Made by a program: the position numbers and the translations under genes
Source: Novosphingobium clariflavum
Lineage (GTDB): Bacteria > Pseudomonadota > Alphaproteobacteria > Sphingomonadales > Sphingomonadaceae
DNA length: 64,000 nt
Direction of reading: 5' to 3'
Assembly: GCF_026420865.1 (NCBI RefSeq)
Contig: NZ_JAPCWC010000005.1
Coordinates: forward strand, 124,001 to 188,000
Shown here: one piece after another, positions 43,803 through 53,278 of the stretch
Layout: every line of letters starts with the position of its first letter
Position numbering within the stretch: the stretch's first letter is position 1
The notes under the pieces: model-generated
Databases searched by the model: none
The model's input: the letters and a program-made list of their open reading frames with translations, nothing else
What the model was told of the DNA's origin: nothing

Positions 43803-45039
43803 TCCGCTGCTCTTCGGCGAGATCGATCCGCCCCAGCGCCTGCTCATGGGCCCCGGTCCGATCAACGCCCACCCGCGCGTGCTGCGGGCGATGAGCGCGG
43901 ACCTGCTGGGCCAGTTCGACCCGGAAATGACCGGCTACATGAACCAGGTCATGGCGCTCTACCGCCCGATCTTCGGCACCCGGAACCAGTGGACCATGCT
44001 GGTCGACGGCACCGCGCGTGCCGGCATCGAGGCGGCGCTGGTCTCGATGGTGGCGCCGGGCGACGTCGTGCTGGTGGTCAACTTCGGCCGCTTCGGCCTG
44101 CTGCTGACCGAGATCCTCACCCGCATCGGCGCGGTGATCGAGACGGTGGACGCGCCCTGGGGCGAAGTCGTGCCGCTGGACCGCGTGGCCGAGGCGATTG
44201 CCCGCTGCCATCCCAAGATCGTCGCCACCATCCACGGCGATACCTCCACCACCATGGCGCAGCCGCTCGACGGCTTTGGCGAGCTGTGCCGTCAGGCGGG
44301 GGCATTGAGCTATGTCGATGCCACCGCGACGATCGGCGGCATGGAACTGGCGGCGGACCGCTGGGGCGTCGACGTCGTCACCGGCGGCTTGCAGAAGTGC
44401 CTGGGCGGGCCGTCCGGCTCGGCGCCGATCACCATCTCGGACAAGGCCGCCGAGCATATCGGCCGCCGCCGCCATGTCGAGCAGGGCATCCGCCGCGACG
44501 ACATCGCCGACGGGCAGGGGCCGCGCATCCGCTCCAACTATTTCGACCTCGCGATGGTCATGGATTACTGGTCGGACAAGCGCCTCAACCACCATACCGA
44601 GGCGACCTCGATGCTCTATGCCGCCCGCGAATGCGCGCGGATCGCGCTGGGTGAGGGACTGGAGGCGCGCTACGCCCGCCATGCCGCCGCGGGCCGGGCG
44701 ATGGCGGCGGGCCTGCGCGCCATGGGCCTCACCGTCTTCGGCGACGATGCCTATCGGATGACCAATGTCACCGGCGTCTTCATCCCCAAGGGCGTCGACG
44801 GCGAGGCGGTGCGCAAGGCCATGCGCGAGCAGTTCGAGATCGAGATCGGCACCGCCTTCGGCCCGCTGCAGGGCCGGATCTGGCGGATCGGCGCGATGGG
44901 CTACAACGCGATGAAGCACAAGGTGCTGCTGACCCTGGCGGCGCTGGAAGCGTGCCTCAGGATGGAGGGCTTCGCGCTGCCGCTGGGCGATGCGGTGCCG
45001 GCGGCGCTGGAGGCCTGGTGCCAGGATGAGCAGGCATGA
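43786..45039 (+). CDS. PucG-like (S)-ureidoglycine-glyoxylate aminotransferase
   Basis: 417 residues of the class V alanine-glyoxylate aminotransferase family. A TTG start at 43786, with GGGAGA six bases upstream, gives the expected N-terminus (LLMGPGPINAHPRVLRAM); it lies inside the end of the previous gene. The PLP lysine is Lys204 in TGGLQKCLGGPSGSAP. In purine degradation this enzyme moves the amino group of ureidoglycine to glyoxylate, giving oxalurate and glycine. The following HpxY/HpxW-type genes would handle oxalurate and oxamate. Confidence 0.87.
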   Translation: MPTDLDPLLFGEIDPPQRLLMGPGPINAHPRVLRAMSADLLGQFDPEMTGYMNQVMALYRPIFGTRNQWTMLVDGTARAGIEAALVSMVAPGDVVLVVNFGRFGLLLTEILTRIGAVIETVDAPWGEVVPLDRVAEAIARCHPKIVATIHGDTSTTMAQPLDGFGELCRQAGALSYVDATATIGGMELAADRWGVDVVTGGLQKCLGGPSGSAPITISDKAAEHIGRRRHVEQGIRRDDIADGQGPRIRSNYFDLAMVMDYWSDKRLNHHTEATSMLYAARECARIALGEGLEARYARHAAAGRAMAAGLRAMGLTVFGDDAYRMTNVTGVFIPKGVDGEAVRKAMREQFEIEIGTAFGPLQGRIWRIGAMGYNAMKHKVLLTLAALEACLRMEGFALPLGDAVPAALEAWCQDEQA

Positions 45040-45052
45040 GCATGTGGCAGCG

Positions 45053-45129
45053 GCTTCGACACGCTCAGTCTGAGCGGCGTTTCAAGGCAAGCGTTATCCA
45101 GGTCCCGCTCGTCCCGAGCTTGTCGAAGG
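45053..45129. repeat. REP-like inverted repeat between pucG-like and puuE genes
   Basis: 25-base arms (45053-45077 and 45105-45129) with about five mismatches. The arms start GCTTCGACACGCTCAG and end GAGCTTGTCGAAGG. The motif CTTCGACAAGCTCGGGACGAGCGG is, from memory, a very common extragenic repeat of sphingomonads. It fills most of the only sizeable gap inside this part of the cluster. Confidence 0.7.
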
Positions 45130-45151
45130 ACCGCAGCGAAACGGTGCGCCC

Positions 45152-46048
45152 ATGACCCGCGATCTTGTCGGCTATGGCCGCACGCCGCCCGATCCGCAGT
45201 GGCCGAATGGCGCGCGCGTGGCGGTGCAGTTCGTCATCAACTACGAGGAAGGCGCGGAGAATTCCGTTCTCAACGGCGATGAGCGCTCCGAGGCTTTCCT
45301 CAGCGAGATGGTCGGCGCCGCGAGCCATGCGGGCCGGGCGATGGCGATGGAAAGCCTCTACGAATATGGCAGCCGCGCCGGGTTCTGGCGGCTCCACCGG
45401 CTGTTTGCCGAGCGGGGCCTGCCGGTCACCGTGTTCGGCGTGGCCAAGGCCATGGCAATGAACCCCGAAGCCGTCGCCGCGATGCTGGAGGCGGACTGGG
45501 AGATCGCCAGCCACGGGCTGCGCTGGATCGATTACCAGTACGTCCCCGAAGAGGTCGAGCGGGCCCATATCGCCGAGGCCATCGCGCTTCACGAAAAGCT
45601 CACCGGCAGCCGCCCGCTCGGCTGGTATCAGGGGCGCACCTCGCCCAACACGGCGCGGCTGGTCGCCGAGGAGGGGGGCTTCCTCTACGATGCCGACAGC
45701 TACGCCGACGACCTGCCCTACTGGGACCGCCAGCACGGACGCCCGCAGCTGATCGTGCCCTATACGCTCGACGTCAACGACATGAAGATCGTCGCGCTCA
45801 ACGGCTTTACCGAGGGCGAGCAGTTCTTCCGCCACATGCGCGACACCTTCGACCAGCTTTGCGAGGAAGGCGGGCGGATGATGAGCGTGGGTCTCCATGG
45901 CCGCATCGCCGGCAAGCCCGGCCGCGCCCGCGCGCTCGCGCGTTTCCTCGATCACGTTACCGCCAGCGGGCCGGATGGCAGGCCGCGTGCCTGGATCGCC
46001 CGCCGCATCGACATCGCCCGCCACTGGATGGAGCATTTTCCGGCATGA
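45152..46048 (+). CDS. puuE: Allantoinase PuuE
   Basis: 298 residues of the polysaccharide-deacetylase-like, metal-independent allantoinase family. FVINYEEGAENSVLNGDERSE near the N-terminus is diagnostic for PuuE, and ASHGLRWIDYQYV and WYQGRTSPNTARLV carry conserved active-site positions. It opens the ring of allantoin to allantoate in the cytoplasm. It begins a new subgroup of genes after the REP-like repeat and its stop overlaps the next start (ATGA). Confidence 0.93.
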   Translation: MTRDLVGYGRTPPDPQWPNGARVAVQFVINYEEGAENSVLNGDERSEAFLSEMVGAASHAGRAMAMESLYEYGSRAGFWRLHRLFAERGLPVTVFGVAKAMAMNPEAVAAMLEADWEIASHGLRWIDYQYVPEEVERAHIAEAIALHEKLTGSRPLGWYQGRTSPNTARLVAEEGGFLYDADSYADDLPYWDRQHGRPQLIVPYTLDVNDMKIVALNGFTEGEQFFRHMRDTFDQLCEEGGRMMSVGLHGRIAGKPGRARALARFLDHVTASGPDGRPRAWIARRIDIARHWMEHFPA

Positions 46049-46425
46049 CCATCGACGATCCCGACCTTCTCGCCGAAGTGACCGCAGCCTTCCGCGAATA
46101 CGAGCGCGCGCTGATGGCGGACGACATCCCGGCGATGGACGCGCTGTTCCACGATGCGCCGACCACCAACCGCTACGGCGTGGGCGAAGTGCTTTACGGC
46201 ATCGAGGAGATCCGCGACTTCCGCAAGGGACGCGGCGGCTCCCCGCAGCGCAGGCTCGGCCGCGTCGCGATCACGGTCTATGGCGACCGCTTCGCCACCG
46301 CCGATGCCGAGTTCTTCCGCGAGAACAGCGAGCGGCGCGGCCGCCAGACGCAGAGCTGGGTGAAGTTTCCCGATGGCTGGAAGGTGGTTTCTGCCCATGT
46401 CAGCCTCGAAGGCAGCACCCACTGA
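46045..46425 (+). CDS. HpxZ/AtzH-like protein (DUF3225)
   Basis: 126 residues forming one NTF2-like domain: AFREYERALMADDIPAMDALFHDAP, GVGEVLYGIEEIRDFRKGR, QTQSWVKFPDGWKVVSAHVS. This is the DUF3225 family found with AtzE-type amidases (HpxZ in Klebsiella, AtzH in cyanuric-acid loci). Its partner amidase here is the product of 37223-38581, although the genes are 8 kb apart. It may assist or pull forward the carboxy-amide hydrolysis. The ATG overlaps the puuE stop. Confidence 0.85.
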   Translation: MTIDDPDLLAEVTAAFREYERALMADDIPAMDALFHDAPTTNRYGVGEVLYGIEEIRDFRKGRGGSPQRRLGRVAITVYGDRFATADAEFFRENSERRGRQTQSWVKFPDGWKVVSAHVSLEGSTH

Positions 46426-46877
46426 TGACCGGGGGGACGACGGCGCTCTTCGAGCATAGCCCCTGGGTGGAGGCGCGCGCCGATGCGCGGCCTTCCTCCG
46501 GGGACCGGCTGGCCGATCTCCTGGCGGTGCTGCACGAGGCAAGCGCCGAGGAGCAGCTGGCGCTGATCCGCGCGCACCCGGAACTCGCGGGCAAGGCGGC
46601 GATCGACAGGACGCTGACCGAGGCCAGCGCCGCCGAGCAGGCGAGCGCCGGGCTCGACCGCCTGACCCCTCACGAATACGAACGCTTCCACGCGCTGAAC
46701 GCCGCCTACCGCGACCGTTTCGGCTTCCCCTTCATCATCTGCGTGCGCCTGACCGACAAGGCGGGTATCCTGGCGGCCATGGAACGTCGGCTCGAAAACG
46801 GGCGCGACGTGGAAGTGGCCACGGCGCTGGAGCAGATCGGCGAGATCGTTCGCCTGCGGCTTGAGGACCTGCCATGA
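46425..46877 (+). CDS. uraD: OHCU decarboxylase UraD
   Basis: 150 residues. Decarboxylates 2-oxo-4-hydroxy-4-carboxy-5-ureidoimidazoline to (S)-allantoin. FEHSPWV, the catalytic His51 in RAHPELAGKAA and the substrate-loop GFPFIICV at 100-107 are all present. The protein starts only ten residues before FEHSPW, so the usual first helix (about 15 residues) is missing or strongly reduced compared with typical 160-170-residue members. The start overlaps the preceding stop, so the short form is probably real. Confidence 0.9.
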   Translation: MTGGTTALFEHSPWVEARADARPSSGDRLADLLAVLHEASAEEQLALIRAHPELAGKAAIDRTLTEASAAEQASAGLDRLTPHEYERFHALNAAYRDRFGFPFIICVRLTDKAGILAAMERRLENGRDVEVATALEQIGEIVRLRLEDLP

Positions 46878-48304
46878 CTTCCACCGGTGCCATTGGCCTG
46901 CCCGCGCTCGAGGCGCAGCTGGCGCGCGAGCTCGATCTGGTCGGTTTTGTCCGCCCGGAATGGGTGCGGCCGCGTGACTATGACGGTGAGCGCGTGCTCG
47001 ACGTGGCGGTGATCGGCGGCGGCCAGTGCGGGCTGGCCACAGCCTTCGGCCTGCGCCGCGAGGGCGTGGCGAACGTCTTGGTCTTCGACGAGAACGCCGC
47101 CGGGTTCGAAGGCCCCTGGGAGACGTATGCGCGCATGGTCACCCTGCGCACGCCCAAGCATCTCAACCCGATCGATTTCGGCATTCCCTCGCTCACCTAC
47201 CAGGCCTGGTGGCAGGCGCAGCACGGCCTTGCCGGCTGGGAGGCGGTGGACAAGATCGCGCGCGGCGACTGGATGGACTATCTGCGCTGGTATCGCGCCG
47301 TGCTGGACCTGCCGGTCGAGAACGGCGCGAAGCTCACGCGGATCGAGCCGCTGCCGCAAGCCGGGCTGCACCGTCTGCACTTCGCCAGCGGCGCGGTGGA
47401 ACATGCCCGCAAGGTGGTGCTCGCCACCGGCATCCAGGGCGGCGGCGAGTGGCACACCCCGGCGATGGTGCGCGACAATCTGCCCAAGGCCTTGTGGGCG
47501 CATACCAGCGAGCCGATCGACTTCGGTGCGCATCGCGGCAAGCGCATCGGTATCCTCGGCGGCGGTGCCTCGGCTTTCGACAATGCCCAGCACGCGCTGT
47601 CACAGGGCGTCGCGGCGGCCGAAGTCTTCATCCGCCGCAAGCAGCTGCCGCGCGTCAACCCGATCCGTTTCATGGAGCGGGTGGGCTTCACCGCGCGCTA
47701 CCCCGCGCTCGACGACGTCACCAAGTATGCGGCGATGGACTGTTTCCTCGGCCACAACCAGCCGCCGACCAACGACACGTTCGCGCGTGCGGCGGCGTTT
47801 CCGGGCTTCCATCTGCATCTCGGCGCGCCCTGGCTCGACGTGGCCGAGCACGAAGGGCGGGTCAGGGTGACCTCGCCGCAGGGGTTCCACGAGTTCGACT
47901 TCGTGGTGATCTCCACCGGTCTCGTCAGCGATCCCGGCCTGCGTCCCGAACTGGGCGAGGTCGCCGACCTGATCCTGCGCTGGGGCGAGCAGGTGACGCC
48001 CGCCGGTCCGCGCAACAGGCTGATCGACGCGCACCCCTATCTCGGCGAGGCGTTCGAGTTCCTGCCGCGGCCCGGCGCCGACGGGGCACCGCTGCACGGG
48101 CTCTTCGCGTTCAACTATTCGGCCCTGGTGAGCCTGGGGCTTTCGGCCTCGGCGCTGTCGGGGCTGCACAATGCCCTGCCGCGCCTGCTGCGGGGCGTGG
48201 CCGACCAGCTTTTCCTCGACGACCGCGATGAACTGGTGCGCGATTTCATGGCTTACGACGAGCATGAGTTCCTCGGCGCCTGGCCAAAAGGGGAGGCGGC
48301 ATGA
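46874..48304 (+). CDS. FAD/NAD(P)-binding monooxygenase, candidate HpyO-type urate hydroxylase
   Basis: 476 residues with two dinucleotide-binding loops: [12 protein letters not shown] (46-57, FAD) and [13 protein letters not shown] (226-238, NAD(P)H). The layout is that of class B flavoprotein monooxygenases. It lies between uraD and uraH, coupled to both by start-stop overlaps, where a urate oxidase must act, and no uricase, PuuD or HpxO-like gene is present in the window. HpyO of Xanthomonas is a described flavoprotein urate hydroxylase unrelated to HpxO. I assign that role mainly from gene position. Product: 5-hydroxyisourate. Confidence 0.75.
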   Translation: MTSTGAIGLPALEAQLARELDLVGFVRPEWVRPRDYDGERVLDVAVIGGGQCGLATAFGLRREGVANVLVFDENAAGFEGPWETYARMVTLRTPKHLNPIDFGIPSLTYQAWWQAQHGLAGWEAVDKIARGDWMDYLRWYRAVLDLPVENGAKLTRIEPLPQAGLHRLHFASGAVEHARKVVLATGIQGGGEWHTPAMVRDNLPKALWAHTSEPIDFGAHRGKRIGILGGGASAFDNAQHALSQGVAAAEVFIRRKQLPRVNPIRFMERVGFTARYPALDDVTKYAAMDCFLGHNQPPTNDTFARAAAFPGFHLHLGAPWLDVAEHEGRVRVTSPQGFHEFDFVVISTGLVSDPGLRPELGEVADLILRWGEQVTPAGPRNRLIDAHPYLGEAFEFLPRPGADGAPLHGLFAFNYSALVSLGLSASALSGLHNALPRLLRGVADQLFLDDRDELVRDFMAYDEHEFLGAWPKGEAA

Positions 48305-48633
48305 GCAGTCTTTCCACCCATGTCCTCGACACCGCCCACGGCTGTCCGGCCGAAGGCGTCGCGCTCGAACTGACCGATGCGGCGGGTACGGTGCTGTTCA
48401 CCGGTACCACCAATGCCGATGGCCGCTGCCCCGGCATTCCCGCGCTGGCTGCGGGCACTTATGTGCTGACCTTTGCCGTGGCCGATTACTTCCGCGCCAA
48501 GGGGGCCGAACTGCCGCAGCCGCCGTTCATCGACCGGGTGCCGATCCATTTCGGCATTGCTGACGCGCACGGCCATTATCACGTGCCGCTGCTGGTCTCG
48601 CCCTTCGGCTATTCGACCTATCGGGGAAGCTGA
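48301..48633 (+). CDS. uraH: 5-hydroxyisourate hydrolase UraH
   Basis: 110 residues, transthyretin-like fold. It carries the N-terminal [11 protein letters not shown] with the catalytic His, the RVPIHFGI strand with the second His, and ends in YRGS, the C-terminal tetrapeptide diagnostic for the enzyme as opposed to transthyretin. No signal peptide, so it is cytoplasmic. It hydrolyses 5-hydroxyisourate to OHCU, feeding UraD. Its ATG overlaps the stop of the flavoprotein gene. Confidence 0.95.
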   Translation: MSSLSTHVLDTAHGCPAEGVALELTDAAGTVLFTGTTNADGRCPGIPALAAGTYVLTFAVADYFRAKGAELPQPPFIDRVPIHFGIADAHGHYHVPLLVSPFGYSTYRGS

Positions 48634-48634
48634 C

Positions 48635-50059
48635 ATGACCGTGCGCTTCCTTCTCGATGGGGAAGTGGTGGAACTTGGCGAAGTCGATCCCACGGCGACG
48701 CTGCTCGACCACTTGCGCTATCGCCTGCGTCGCACCGGCACCAAGGAAGGCTGCGCCGAAGGCGACTGCGGGGCCTGCACCGTGCTGGTGGGCGAAGCGC
48801 AGAATGACACCGTGCAATGGCGCGCGGTGAACGCCTGCATCCAGTTCCTGCCGATGCTCCACGGCAAGGCGCTCAAGACCGTGGAGAGCCTGTCGCGCTC
48901 CGGCACGCTCGATCCGGTGCAGGCCTGCATGGCGGCCAATGGCTCCTCGCAATGCGGGTTCTGCACGCCGGGCTTCGTCATGGCGCTGCACGGCAAGGCG
49001 ATCGGTGCGCTGGGCTGCGAATTGCCGGTGGCCGATGTGCTGGCGGGCAATCTCTGCCGCTGCACCGGCTACGGCCCGATCATCGAGGCGGGCGAGACGA
49101 TTGCAACGGCGGCGGCCGATGAACGCGAACTGGCCGCGCGCCTGCACGCCATCGCGGGCGAGGGCGCCGGCGGCGAATGGCGCGGGCGCAAGTGGTTCGC
49201 GCCGCGCAGCAGCGAGGCGCTGACCCGCCTGCTGGCCGATCATCCCGAGGCCCGGCTGGTGGCCGGGGCAACCGATGTCGGCCTCTGGGTCACCAAGGGG
49301 CTGCGTGACCTTGGCGAGGTGATCTTTCTGGGCGACGTCGCCGACCTCGGCCAGATCGCGGAGACTTCCGAGGCGCTGACGCTGGGCGCCACCGTGCGTT
49401 ATGCCGAGGCACATGCGGCGATGGCCCGGCTGCATCCCGATCTGGGCGAACTGGTGCGCCGGATCGGCGGCCTGCAGGTGCGCAGCGCCGGGACCGTGGG
49501 CGGCAATATCGCCAATGGCTCGCCCATCGGCGACGGTCCGCCGGCGCTGATCGCGCTGGGCGCCGAGGTGACCCTGCGCTCGCTGGCGGGGCGGCGGACG
49601 ATCCCGCTGGAAGCCTATTTCCTGGACTACGGGAAGCAGGACCGGCGCGCGGGCGAATTCGTCGAATCCGTGCGTATTGCGCGCCCTGACCCTCACGCGG
49701 TGATCCATATCGCCAAGCTCTCGCGCCGGTTCGACAGCGATATTTCCGCGGTCTGCGGGGCGATCCATCTCACGGTTGCCGGCGGCAGGATTACCGCGGC
49801 GCGCGTGGCCTTTGGCGGCATGGCGGCCACGCCGCGCCGCGCCGGGGCCTGCGAGGCGGCGCTGGTCGGGCAGCCGTTCACGGTAGCGACGCTGGATGCC
49901 GCCGCCGAGGCGCTGCGCGGCGATTTCACCCCGCTCAGCGATGTGCGCGGTTCCGCCGCCTACCGGTTGGATGCCGCGGCCAACCTGTTCCGGCGCCTCT
50001 GGCTGCGCGAGCAGGGCACTTGCATCTCGGTGCTCGATCTGGAGGCCGGCCATGGCTGA
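48635..50059 (+). CDS. xdhA: Xanthine dehydrogenase small subunit XdhA
   Basis: 474 residues carrying the electron-transfer half of xanthine dehydrogenase. The plant-type [2Fe-2S] cluster uses Cys40, 45, 48 and 68 (GCAEGDCGACTV). The second cluster uses Cys107, 110, 141 and 143 (QCGFC, CRC). An FAD domain follows from about 185 (LVAGATDVGLWVTKG, GTVGGNIANGSPIGD). It transfers electrons from the Mo site in XdhB to NAD+. It forms a tight unit with xdhB and xdhC. Confidence 0.96.
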   Translation: MTVRFLLDGEVVELGEVDPTATLLDHLRYRLRRTGTKEGCAEGDCGACTVLVGEAQNDTVQWRAVNACIQFLPMLHGKALKTVESLSRSGTLDPVQACMAANGSSQCGFCTPGFVMALHGKAIGALGCELPVADVLAGNLCRCTGYGPIIEAGETIATAAADERELAARLHAIAGEGAGGEWRGRKWFAPRSSEALTRLLADHPEARLVAGATDVGLWVTKGLRDLGEVIFLGDVADLGQIAETSEALTLGATVRYAEAHAAMARLHPDLGELVRRIGGLQVRSAGTVGGNIANGSPIGDGPPALIALGAEVTLRSLAGRRTIPLEAYFLDYGKQDRRAGEFVESVRIARPDPHAVIHIAKLSRRFDSDISAVCGAIHLTVAGGRITAARVAFGGMAATPRRAGACEAALVGQPFTVATLDAAAEALRGDFTPLSDVRGSAAYRLDAAANLFRRLWLREQGTCISVLDLEAGHG

Positions 50060-52361
50060 GCGCGACCCCGCCTGGCAGGCCCGGGCACGGCCTGAAAACC
50101 CGCACGATTCCGCGCATCTCCATGTCACCGGCCAAGCCCGCTATGCCGACGATGCGCCCGAGCCGGTGGACATGCTCCACCTTGCCTTCGGGCAGGCGGG
50201 CGAGACGTGCGCGCGGATCGCCGCGATGGACCTTTCCGCCGTGCGCGCGGCAGAGGGCGTCGTCGCCGTCTATACCGCCGCCGATATTCCCGGCGACAAC
50301 AACGTCGGCCCGGTCCGCCATGACGAGGGCCTGCTGGCGGACGGCGAAGTCACCTTCCCGGGCCAGCCGCTGTTCCTCGTCGCGGCGACCAGCCAGCGCG
50401 CGGCACGCAAGGCCGCGCGGCTCGGCAAGGTGGTCTACGAGACCCAGCCCGCCGTGGTCACCATCGCCGAGGCGCGCGCGGCAGGCAGCCGGATCGAGGC
50501 GACCCAGCGCATGGCGCGCGGCGATGCCGGCGCCGCGCTCGAGGCCGCGCCGCACCGCATCGCGGGCCGGTTCGCGATGGGCGGGCAGGACCATTTCTAT
50601 CTCGAAGGCCATGTCTCGGTGGCGACGCCGGGTGAGGACGGGCAGGTCCATGTGCTGTGCTCCACCCAGCATCCGAGCGAGGTGCAGCACCTTGTCGCGC
50701 ATCTGCTGGGCGTCTCCTGCGCCGATGTCACGGTGGAAGTGCGGCGCATGGGCGGCGGCTTCGGCGGCAAGGAAACCCAGGCCACCAGTTTCGCCGCCGC
50801 CGCCGCGCTGGTGGCGAGCAAGACCGGCCGCGCCGCCAAGTTCCGCGCCGACCGTGACGACGACATGGTGCTGACCGGCAAGCGCCACGAGTTCGAGGTC
50901 GCCTACGAGGCCGGGTTCGACGATGCCGGGCAGATCCTCGCGCTCTCGCTCCACCTCGCCTCGCGCTGCGGGGCGAGCGAGGACCTCTCGCCCGCGATCA
51001 ACGACCGCGCGATGTTCCATGCCGACAATTGCTATTTCCTGCCCGACGTCGAGATCGTCTCGGAGCGGCTGAAGACCAACACCGTCTCCGCCACCGCGTT
51101 TCGCGGCTTCGGCGGGCCGCAGGGCATGCTGGCGATCGAGCGGATCATCGATCACGTCGCGCTGGCGCTGGGGATGGACCCGCTCGATGTGCGCAGCGCC
51201 AACCTCTACGGCCCGGGGCGCGCGGTGACGCCTTACGGCATGACCGTGGCCGACAACATCGCGCCGCAGCTGATCGCGCAGCTGCGCCGGGATGCGGATT
51301 ACGACGCGCGCGCCCGCGCCGTCGACGCCTTCAACGCCGCCAGCCCGATCATCAAGAAGGGCATCGCGCTCACTCCGGTGAAGTTCGGGATCAGCTTCAC
51401 CACCACCCACCTCAATCAGGCGGGGGCGCTGGTGCATGTCTATGCCGACGGCTCGATCCAGGTGAACCACGGCGGCACCGAGATGGGGCAGGGGCTCTAC
51501 GTCAAGGTCGCGCAAGTGGTGGCGGACGTGTTCGCGGTGCCGCTTGCCAAAGTGCGCATCACCTCGACGCGGACCGACAAGGTGCCCAACACGTCGGCCA
51601 CGGCGGCCAGTTCCGGCTCCGATCTCAACGGCATGGCGGCCTACAATGCGGCGATGACGATCCGCGACCGGCTGACCGCGTTCCTGGCCCGCATCCATGG
51701 CTGCGCCGCGCACGAAGTGGTGTTCTCCAGCGAAGGCGTTCTGGCGGGCGAGGAGCGGCTGACGTTTGCGCAAGTCGCCCGCAAGGCGCACATGGGCCGC
51801 ATCTCGCTCTCCTCCACCGGCTTCTACGCCACGCCCGGCATCGAATACGACCGCGCCGCGCACCGGGGGCGGCCGTTCTACTACTTCGCCTACGGCGCGG
51901 CGGTGTCCGAAGTCGCCATCGACAGCCTGACCGGCGAGCACAAGGTGCTGGCGGTGGACATCCTGCACGACGTCGGCCGCTCGCTCAACGCGGCGGTGGA
52001 CAAGGGGCAGATCGAGGGCGGCTTCCTGCAGGGGCAGGGCTGGCTGACCACCGAGGACCTGGTGTTCGACGGCAAGGGCCGTCTGCTCACCCACAGCCCG
52101 GCGACCTACAAGATCCCGACCGCGTCCGACCGCGCGAAACATTTCACCGTCAGCCTGTGGGACGGCGAGAACGTGGAGCCGACGATCAACCGCTCCAAGG
52201 CGGTGGGCGAGCCGCCGTTCATGCTGGCGATCTCGGTGTTCTCGGCCCTGAACCGCGCGGTCGCCGCCGCCGCGCCGGGCAAGCGCGCCATGCCGCAGCT
52301 CGATGCCCCGGCAACGCCCGAGCGGGTGCTGGCCGCGATCCGCGAGCTCGCCGCGCGATGA
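50052..52361 (+). CDS. xdhB: Xanthine dehydrogenase molybdenum subunit XdhB
   Basis: 769 residues, the molybdopterin-binding part. GQDHFYLEGHVS, MGGGFGGKE, the substrate-binding AFRGFGGPQGM and the catalytic Glu720 in KAVGEPPFML are present. It oxidises hypoxanthine to xanthine and xanthine to urate. The start lies inside the end of xdhA, so synthesis is coupled. The length is normal for the bacterial split enzyme. Confidence 0.96.
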   Translation: MAERDPAWQARARPENPHDSAHLHVTGQARYADDAPEPVDMLHLAFGQAGETCARIAAMDLSAVRAAEGVVAVYTAADIPGDNNVGPVRHDEGLLADGEVTFPGQPLFLVAATSQRAARKAARLGKVVYETQPAVVTIAEARAAGSRIEATQRMARGDAGAALEAAPHRIAGRFAMGGQDHFYLEGHVSVATPGEDGQVHVLCSTQHPSEVQHLVAHLLGVSCADVTVEVRRMGGGFGGKETQATSFAAAAALVASKTGRAAKFRADRDDDMVLTGKRHEFEVAYEAGFDDAGQILALSLHLASRCGASEDLSPAINDRAMFHADNCYFLPDVEIVSERLKTNTVSATAFRGFGGPQGMLAIERIIDHVALALGMDPLDVRSANLYGPGRAVTPYGMTVADNIAPQLIAQLRRDADYDARARAVDAFNAASPIIKKGIALTPVKFGISFTTTHLNQAGALVHVYADGSIQVNHGGTEMGQGLYVKVAQVVADVFAVPLAKVRITSTRTDKVPNTSATAASSGSDLNGMAAYNAAMTIRDRLTAFLARIHGCAAHEVVFSSEGVLAGEERLTFAQVARKAHMGRISLSSTGFYATPGIEYDRAAHRGRPFYYFAYGAAVSEVAIDSLTGEHKVLAVDILHDVGRSLNAAVDKGQIEGGFLQGQGWLTTEDLVFDGKGRLLTHSPATYKIPTASDRAKHFTVSLWDGENVEPTINRSKAVGEPPFMLAISVFSALNRAVAAAAPGKRAMPQLDAPATPERVLAAIRELAAR

Positions 52362-53278
52362 CGCAGTGGACCGGTTGGCTGCGCCGGCTGCCGCAGGAGC
52401 CTTGCGCGCTGATCTCGGTGCTCGCCACCGAGGGCTCGGCGCCGCGCGGCGGCGGCACGCGCATGCTGGTGACGCAGGGCGGGCAGCAGGGCACGATCGG
52501 CGGCGGGCAGCTGGAGTTCCGCGCCGCCGAGCAGGCGCGCGCGATCCTGGCGCTGCCGCCGGGGAGCTGGCGGGTGCAGGACTATCCGCTCGGCCCCTTG
52601 CTCGGCCAGTGCTGCGGCGGCCGGGTGCGGCTGCTGATCGAGCATCTCGATCCCGCCGCGCTGGACTGGCTGCACGATGCCGAACCCGGGCGCATGCTGG
52701 TGACGACGCTGGCGCAGGGCGCGGTGCAGCGCGCGGTGTTCCTGCGCGAGACCGCGACCCATCAGTCCGCGCGCGGCGAGCGTCCGGGCATCGGCACCCG
52801 CATCGCCGAGCCGGTGGGCGAGCGGCCGCGCCCGTTCTACCTGTTCGGTGCGGGCCATGTCGGGCAGGCGATCGCGCGGCACCTGACCGGCCTGCCGCTG
52901 CAGCTCGCCTGGTTCGACACCCGGCCCGAGCAGGCGCGGATCGACGGCGTTACCGTCATGGCCGAGGACACGATCGCCCACTGTATCGCCGAAGCGCCCG
53001 AGGACGCCGCCGTCGCCATTCTCACCCACGACCATCCGCTCGACTATCACCTGACGCTGGCCGCGCTGTCGCGTCCGCCGCTGGCCTTTGTCGGGCTGAT
53101 CGGTTCGTCGACCAAGATCGCCCGCTTCAAGTCGCGGCTCAGCGCCGACGGGGTGGACGAGGCGGCGATCGCCCGCCTCACCGCACCGATCGGATTGCCG
53201 GGGGTGACGGGCAAGGAACCCGACGTGATCGCCATCGCCGTGATCGCGCAGCTGCTGCAATTGAGGAGTACCCGATGA
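52358..53278 (+). CDS. xdhC: Xanthine dehydrogenase accessory protein XdhC
   Basis: 306 residues. Binds Mo cofactor, supports its sulfuration and inserts it into XdhB; not part of the final enzyme. The N-terminal XdhC/CoxI domain shows ATEGSAPRGGGTRMLV and GTIGGGQLEF and the LLGQCCGG Cys pair, and the C-terminal Rossmann domain starts at FYLFGAGHVGQAIA. The ATG overlaps the xdhB stop. Confidence 0.93.
   Translation: MTQWTGWLRRLPQEPCALISVLATEGSAPRGGGTRMLVTQGGQQGTIGGGQLEFRAAEQARAILALPPGSWRVQDYPLGPLLGQCCGGRVRLLIEHLDPAALDWLHDAEPGRMLVTTLAQGAVQRAVFLRETATHQSARGERPGIGTRIAEPVGERPRPFYLFGAGHVGQAIARHLTGLPLQLAWFDTRPEQARIDGVTVMAEDTIAHCIAEAPEDAAVAILTHDHPLDYHLTLAALSRPPLAFVGLIGSSTKIARFKSRLSADGVDEAAIARLTAPIGLPGVTGKEPDVIAIAVIAQLLQLRSTR

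Noticed and set aside
46874..48304. HpxO-type urate hydroxylase
   Set aside because: HpxO belongs to the single-domain aromatic hydroxylase type with one dinucleotide loop; this protein has two separate loops in the class B monooxygenase layout.
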